The translations under genes were made by a program, and so were the position numbers. From Astragalus membranaceus (taxonomy: Eukaryota; Streptophyta; Magnoliopsida; Fabales; Fabaceae), in the NCBI GenBank assembly GCA_039519185.1, contig CM076850.1, positions 164,566,974 to 164,630,973 on the forward strand: a stretch of DNA of 64,000 bases. Reading direction: 5' to 3'. Every line of letters starts with the position of its first letter. Position 1 is the first letter of the stretch. The notes below the pieces were generated by a model, which ran no database searches, was not told the origin of the DNA, and worked only from the letters and a program-made list of their open reading frames with translations. Positions 58,092 to 64,000 of this stretch are shown here, one piece after another.

Positions 58092-59548
58092 GTTAGAGTA
58101 AAATTGGTATTTAAGCAATAAATATACATTAAAAACTGGAATGATTTCTTATATTTGCGACCAAAATTAACATAAAAAATCTTCTTATAATAGGGACCGG
58201 AGGGGGTATCGGTGATTATTTAAGTAGTTATATAATGGTAATATAGGTATTGTAATAAAAAAAGTACAATAATATATGTGTAATATTGGTGATTAATGTT
58301 ATGATTAAGTGTCAAATTTATTTAAGTGTTATTCCCAAGAAAGTTTTGAGGTGTAACCAAAAAAGAATCAAAAAATAACAAAATAAAAAGAAGGCTTAAA
58401 TATGTTTTAGGTCCCTGCAAATATAGGGTGTTTTGGTTTAAGCCCCTGCAAAATTTTTTTTTTGTTAAAAGCCCTTGCAAAATGAAATATTTTGTTATAA
58501 GACATTCTCAACATATCCAGCAATCATAGCATTCCATGTTATAGGCTAACATTTTAGTCATAGAAGGGCTTATAACAAAATATGTCATTTTGCAAGGGCT
58601 TTTAACAAAAAAAAAATTTGCAGGGGCTTAAACCAAAACACCCTATATTTGCAGGGGCCTAAAACATATTTAAGCCTAAAAAGAAAGAGAGAGAAATAGG
58701 AGCATGGTATTGGTTTGAGGAAAACAATTTACATTTTCATTCCCATACCAAACCAACAAAAACCCACACATTACTCATTCAAACTTCATCACCGCAGTTG
58801 CCGCCGTTGCTACCTCACCACCTCACCGAAACTTCATCTCTCACCACTGCTCCTCCGCCACTTCCACCCCTGTGCGTGTGGTAATCCTCTCATATCTCGT
58901 GTCACCCTTTTCTTTCTTCTAAGATCGTTATCTCAAAGTAGTGCGGCATTTTGAGGAAGTGGAGGGCTGTGGCTCATCCTCCTAGTTCTCTTTTTTATTA
59001 TAACGATAACAAAATACTAAAATGTTGGGATTCAATTAACAATCCCAGGGAGGTGCACTTAGCAATACACAGACTCACTAAGGCCAGCCCAGCACACCAA
59101 ACAAGCCACAGTCCAGAATTTAAAAACACCAAATAGGAATACGGGTTCCTGGGGAACCCAGACCCCAGTGCATTCGGTAAAACGCCGCGAATAGTAGACT
59201 ATCATTATTTAGCCATGCAATGGCCTACTAGCTATTGTGCCACCACACTTGGTGAACACCGTTTCCTGGTGATGCGTTTAACAATTTACTATTCACAGAC
59301 TCTGACCGGCAGGGACTTCCATTGAAAGATGCGATGGCACTAAGTTAGATACTTCAAGGGTGAGAGTTGCTATCACCTGAGTTCGTGTTGAAAATGTATT
59401 AGAATAAATCTTTCTGGTATGTTGATTGAGCGTGGTAGTGATAATAATTTAATTTTTTTATTTACCTCTTTAACCATAATATTAATTTTTATTTTATTTT
59501 TTTAGTTGTCCGCACAACTTCAACAAAAGCTTCACTTCCTTTGGCCGA
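58092..59548 (+). repeat. Direct duplication, copy 2
   Basis: Same order as copy 1 (54966-56560), including the donor (58881) and acceptor (59505). It lacks the ~415-bp block and gains a MITE at 58393. Downstream of the shared end the two copies diverge completely. Confidence 0.87.
58393..58676. mobile_element. MULE-type MITE, 284 bp, with empty site in copy 1
   Basis: GGCTTAAATATGTTTTAG ends and perfect 9-bp duplication TAAAAAGAA (58384-58392 and 58677-58685). The homologous position in copy 1 (~55250-55262) has the flanks joined without the element. Confidence 0.94.
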
Positions 59549-60252
59549 TGACTTCTTTCCAATAATCAATATCACTGTGATCACAATGGAAACAATACAA
59601 AGGAGCAATTCCAGGAAGGGAAATGAGACTTTCATTGAAATTTGTCTGGCGAAAGCAAAGCATTCTCAAGGCCATTGACACAATCCCCACATTTCTTCAA
59701 ATTTTCTTGGAGTGATTAAAGAATCGGTGAAGGAAGTAATTGCGATAAAGTCGTCATTGACATTTATGCTATTCACGCAGTAGTAGAAGCAGAGGTTGTG
59801 TTTAAACCTGAATTAAAATGTATTGGAACACGAAATGCAAGGAGGATCTTAAGAGAAATTAGAATCTGTTTTACTGTCACTGGTTACTGTGCAAGATATT
59901 TCAGTAACTGTCCTTCTTGTACAATTTATTATGCGAGGTATTAAAATTGCTAATTAACAGATAGGATCTTTTTGTACTCATGAAAAATGTAGCACTACTT
60001 TGAGAGTCTTGTAATATGTGGACTAGTGCTTGTTGTTCTCCTCTAGCCGCTCATGTCATTTGATCTGGTTTCATTTTAGCAGTGTGAAGTACTAGAAGAC
60101 TTGGAAGTGAGTTCTTTTGAGGGGTTTGAGGGGTTAATGGGGCAAGGCTTGGGGCCCAATTGACACATCTAGGCATCCTACCACAATTATGGTGTGATTT
60201 CCAATCACATACAATCGCCGCAACCCTACCGCAACGTCGCTGCATACCGCCG
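59549..60252. other. Unassigned region after duplication copy 2
   Basis: Short open stretches with transcript-like composition (e.g. VVIDIYAIHAVVEAEVVF near 59753) but no family I recognise and many stops. A string near 59931 matches one near 13036. Confidence 0.35.
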
Positions 60253-60934
60253 TAACTAGATACGATACACCCTTTTATCGAATTGGAGTTTGTGGATAAT
60301 ACGAGAATTTGTTTCCTTATTTTCTTCTTTTTATTTTTGAATTTTTCAGAAAAGCCAAATCAAGCCGCCGATATTAAAATGAAAACTGATTTGAAGGAGT
60401 ATGTATTTACTTAGCAATGTCCCTAGTTACGTGTTCCTTTTGTCTTGCGATGGAGACTTCAAACAAAAACTTGATAAAGCGAGAGAGAATGGTTTTTATA
60501 CATTGGTAATAGGTGACACTCGGAACATGGAATGTCCAATAAACTTAAAGAGCACTATTGGGCTGACTGGACTTTTATGAGTTCAAAGGAACGGTGTTAT
60601 GTGCAACCCCCTAACCCTTACACTCCTAAGAAGATGTGTTACCGTTCCTTTGAACTCATAAAAGTCTAGTCAACCCAATAGTGCTCATGTCCATGTGCCG
60701 AGTGTCGCCTATTACCAATATCAAGCTTTTGTTTGAAGTCTCCATCGCAAGACAAAAGAAACACGTAACCTGGGACATTGCTAACTAAATCCCCCAAATC
60801 AGATTTCATTTTAATATTCTTGGATTGATTTGGCTTTTCTGAAAAATTAAAAACAAAAAAAAAGAAATAAGGAAACAAATTATCATATTATTCACAAACT
60901 CTAATGTGATAAAAGGGTGTATCGTATCTAGTTA
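60253..60934. repeat. Long inverted duplication of a gene fragment (hairpin)
   Basis: The left arm (60253-60594) and right arm (60642-60934) are reverse complements with moderate divergence and a 47-nt loop. The right arm lacks ~45 bp present in the left. Both arms encode, in opposite directions, an exon-like piece after a TTTTTCAG acceptor: NQxxxIKMKxDL...SNVPxYVFLL, SCDGDFKQKLD. The segment resembles the NYN-type nuclease core (LLxSGDGDF), a tentative assignment. Neither arm is a complete gene. Transcription across it would give a ~290-bp duplex. Confidence 0.82.
60666..60860 (-). pseudogene. Gene fragment, possibly NYN domain (right arm)
   Basis: The minus-strand piece reads KPNQSKNIKMKSDL, SNVPGYVFLLSCDGDFKQ, then loses family sense after a deletion and stops. 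In NYN/limkain-type proteins a [V/I]xLxSGDGDF strand carries catalytic Asp residues; here Ser-Cys replaces Ser-Gly. I am unsure of the family. Confidence 0.35.
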
Positions 60935-61084
60935 TTGGGCCTTAACATCCGACCCAATTTTGTCGAGAAATAGGGCTAGGAAGAGGATGCTAAGGTGACA
61001 ACAAGCGTTGTCGAGATATATTTTGTAATTTGGGGATTGTTGAATAACGTTATTTTACTGTGTGAATCTATTTGTTGAATCTGG

Positions 61085-61400
61085 CCGCATCTGTGCTATG
61101 AAGAATAAAATGTTTTCTTAAAAGTTGAAGAGAGAAATATTAAAAGACATAGTAAGACATATTTGCCCAAAAAATCATGATGTGTCAATTAATAATATGT
61201 CTATTTTTGAAAATCTATCGGCTCTTTGTTTTGATATATTGTTATTGATAGAAAGAATAAAAAGTTTTCTTAAAAGTTAAAGAGAGAAATATTAAAAGAC
61301 ATATTTGCTCAAAAAATTGTGATGTGTCAACATAATAATATGTCTATTTTCGAAATCTATCAGATCTTTGTTTTGATATATTGTTATTGATAGAAAGGAA
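61085..61400 (-). repeat. Two inverted copies of repeat R1 core
   Basis: Two ~150-bp units (from ~61110 and ~61255) carry, on the minus strand, CAATAACAATATATCAAAAC, TTGACACATCA and GGGCAAATATGTCTT as in the R1 copies elsewhere. Confidence 0.75.
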
Positions 61401-63142
61401 AAAAAAGTGAGTTTTAAAAATGAAATAAAAAATTAAAATATGATGTGAGGGTGGGTCCCACAAAAGATAAAAGTGAGATAAAATAATTGACCACTAATAA
61501 TTATTGATGTCGCATAAATGTAGTTTTATAAATATTAAAGTAATTTAAATAATAGTGTTGCAACGGAAAATCTTGGGATGGGATGGGGAGGATTTTTTTT
61601 AACATATGGATGGTTGTATTTTGGAGATGAGAAGAAGAACATGATGAACAAACTCTAATTAGTTTGGGGATTCATATTGTTATCCATGTCACCAGTTTTT
61701 AAAATAAAAGAAAATTAAAAATACTGATTTGACAAAGTCAAATGGCAATCCTGTTTTTGACAACTCAGCAAAAGACTGACGAACATTCAACAAAAGGATT
61801 TATACAGGAAAAAAATTTGTAGGGATTAAAATCAAAAGACTTCATAAATCTAGATTCCTTGCCTTAACAAACCTTCACAAAGTGGTGCCCATAGCAACGG
61901 TACTTGATTTGTGAGGGTAAACTTGATTAAAGAAAAAATGAAGTGGAGAAATAGAATAGACTATAGCTAATGATTCTAATTCCATTTATACATTTCATTA
62001 GCATTCCTGTTAGGGTGCACAAGTCACTAAATTGTGCATAATGCACAAGTGAGGCTTTCAGCCATTGATCTAGTCTACTTAAAAAAACAGGTGGTCGAGA
62101 TTTTAAGGGGGAACTTGTGAAAGTGGTTGTTACCTTATTGTTTATTAATTGCAAAAAAGGCGTTACACAAAAGTTTATCAAAATTATAAATTGAGAGGTT
62201 ATATTTATTAATTTATTACTCTGGCCCTATATTAACTTTACGATCTCTCTTCTCTCTTGTTTCCTTTCTTTCAATCTCAGCACAAAATCAATCTATTTCC
62301 TTCTTCTCTTCTCTGATCTCATTCTTCTTCTCTTCTCTTCTCTTCAACCTCTCTTCAAAATAACACAGATCTGCGATCTGCAAAATAACACAGATCTCCT
62401 TCTTCTCTTCTCTTCAACCTCTCTTCAACCTTATCTTCCAGCACTGTTCCGATTTGGGGGTTAGGGTTCCGATTTGAGGCAGACATGTGTGTTTAATGAA
62501 AATAAACGGCTAAGATAAATTTCAGATTTTTAGTCAAATCTTAAAATAAAAATAAACTCAAGTTGGGAGAAAATTCCCTAATCTGAAAACCCTCAAACTC
62601 TTTAATCAAGTTTACCTCCGCAAATCCCAGTCGACAACATCGGCACCGTAATTCCATTCTCGTTCTTATCCAGTATTTCATAGTTGGTGTTTTTCTGCTT
62701 CTGAAATCCGGAGAGAACGTTTGCATCATACTGACGAGTTTATTATTTTATTTGTTTCTCATCTTTTCTATACATTGAAATTATTAAATCCCCTACTGAA
62801 TTTCAATGAGGCTGGATTGTCGGTATGCTTATGGTGAGAGGAGGCTCTTACCTCTGAATGACTTGTATGTTGCTTATAATTGCGACGTTGTGGGTGTTTT
62901 ACTCAAGCAATTTATCAGAAAAGAGGTTCTGATATTAATTTGCTTTAAGAAGGGGAGAAGAATTGAGGGTGATTGGGGAAGAATTGAGGATGATTGCAGG
63001 GAATCAAAAACAAAAATAAGGAGTAGAAGAATATGGGAGACGGTGGGGAAAGAGATCTGAGTGGTGGTGAAATAGAATTTCAATAATAAAATGATTTTAT
63101 TTTTAATTTTGTAATTAGTTTTAATATTTTATTAATAAAATA
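61401..63142. other. Intergenic with CT-rich leader-like block
   Basis: AT-rich to 62200, then a CT-rich block (62230-62440) containing a duplicated AAAATAACACAGATCT (62357 and 62382). It resembles a plant 5' leader or core promoter, but no gene follows. A frame at 62806-63060 (84 residues) has no recognisable motif. Confidence 0.4.
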
Positions 63143-64000
63143 ATGAGGTGCCATGTACTCGCCATGAAAGAAGGTGAAAAGGTAAACGAGTATCTCACTC
63201 GAACCCTTGCAATAGTAAACCGGATGAAGATACATGGTGAGAAGGTTGCAAGAACAGGTCCTCATTAAGAAGGTTATGAGGTCCATGACAGAGAAGTACA
63301 AGTACGTGGTTTGTGCGATTGAGGAAGCGAATAATGTGGAAACCCTCACGATAGACGAGTTGCAGGGAAGCCTTCTTGTTCACGAACAGGAGATGAAGAT
63401 GCCTAAATGGGAAGACCACGTTCTGAAGGTGTCCAATGGGGGAAGAGGCTCTAATCGTGGCAGAGGACGTGCTAACAGAGGTGGTAGAGGAAGAGGTAAG
63501 CAATCCAATTATAAAGATTCTGTGGAATGCCATAATTGTGGAAAATTAGGTCATTATCAGTATGATTGTCCCAAGAATGAGGGAAATGTGAATTATGCCG
63601 AATTTGATGAGGGTGAAGAAATGCTTCTCATGGCTTACAGCACCAGTAGTGGGTCTGTTTCTGAGGAAAGGGTGTGGTTCCTAGATTTAGGGTGCAGCAA
63701 CCACATGTGTGGTGTTAAAGATTGGTTCTTTAACCTTGACAGTGATTTCAGAACAACTGTGAGGCTGGGAGATAACTCAGTGATGAAGGTAATGGGCAAA
63801 GGAAGTGTGAAGTTGAAGATGAATGGATATGTGCAAGTGATTACTGGTGTCTACTATATTCCTATGCTCAAGAACAATTTGATAAGCACATGACAGCTTC
63901 AACACAAGGGATTGACTGTGATATTCAAAGATGAAACATGCAAGGCATATCATGATGAAAAGGGTCTGCTTCTAGCCTCATCAATGTCCTCTAATCAGCT
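63143..64000 (+). pseudogene. Ty1/copia gag-pol, 5' part, decayed and cut by window end
   Basis: Gag tail (VNEYLTRTLAIVNRMKIHGE, then, after a frameshift near 63240, KKVMRSMTEKYKYVVCAIEE), an RG-rich linker, and a CCHC knuckle CHNCGKLGHYQYDC (63528-63569). The start of protease follows at WFLDLGCSNHM (~63679), where the catalytic DSG is replaced by DLG. A stop at 63891-63893 interrupts LIST/QLQ. There is no LTR or primer binding site upstream, so the copy is 5'-truncated near 63140. The frame continues past 64000. Confidence 0.87.

Noticed and set aside
54966..59548. The two direct copies as LTRs of one retrotransposon
   Set aside because: No TG...CA ends, no primer binding site or polypurine tract between them, and no TSD.
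62806..63060. 84-codon frame after a CT-rich leader-like block as a small gene
   Set aside because: Charged, motif-free product, no family recognised, and the plus-strand context gives no splice or codon-use support.

Overview
This is plant nuclear DNA, almost certainly from a legume. I infer a Medicago/Trifolium/Pisum-type genome from the AT-rich intergenic DNA, the spliceosomal introns, a Tat-lineage Ty3/gypsy element with dual RNase H domains, a very long Ogre-like LTR, and Sirevirus-like copia LTRs. The species call is inference. The window is a transposon-rich stretch with three recognisable host genes, and nested insertions make up most of the rest. I found no new protein-encoded system (no operon-like cluster, defence locus or CRISPR array). 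The unusual material is structural: nested elements datable by target-site duplications (TSDs), two arrays of ~30-bp palindromes, and a long inverted duplication of a gene fragment.

Layout. 1-6787: near-intact Tat-type Ty3/gypsy retrotransposon on the minus strand; its 5' LTR is present and its 3' LTR lies outside the window. 6833-7061: tRNA-derived SINE with a 16-bp TSD. 8561-10563: gene 1, type II phosphatidylinositol 4-kinase gamma with two ubiquitin-like domains (two coding exons). 15542-16177: gene 2, NDR1/HIN1-like LEA-2 membrane protein. 16945-17542: hAT-like element with an 8-bp TSD. 18638-19936: 5'-truncated LINE with a 14-bp TSD. 20195-21637: gene 3, class-3 lipase-like alpha/beta hydrolase on the minus strand; it has a short first coding exon and a probable 5'-UTR intron.

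22826-24672: Mutator-like element carrying a nested solo LTR. 24885-28195: unclassified dispersed repeat R1 with an embedded dead LINE fragment. 28446-29319: GATACG-rich terminal-inverted-repeat element. 29437-29972: array of ten palindromes. 30401-32405: Athila-like element remnant. 32830-34310: LINE ORF1 relic. 34313-35945: LTR remnants. 35946-50935: one L1-type LINE split by three LTR insertions, each with its own 5-bp TSD (ACAGG, AAAGC, CATGT).

50936-54820: R1 again, with nested MULE-type MITEs and a 1-kb MULE with 9-bp TSDs. 54966-59548: two direct copies of a ~1.5-kb segment resembling the 5' end of a gene; one copy has a MITE that the other lacks. 60253-60934: inverted duplication of a gene fragment, possibly NYN-domain, with a 47-nt loop. 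63143-64000: start of a decayed Ty1/copia gag-pol that runs off the window.

The three host genes are unrelated housekeeping or membrane functions and do not form a pathway. The palindrome arrays, the hairpin locus and the nested insertions are plausible sources of double-stranded RNA or recombination. That is inference; nothing here shows transcription.
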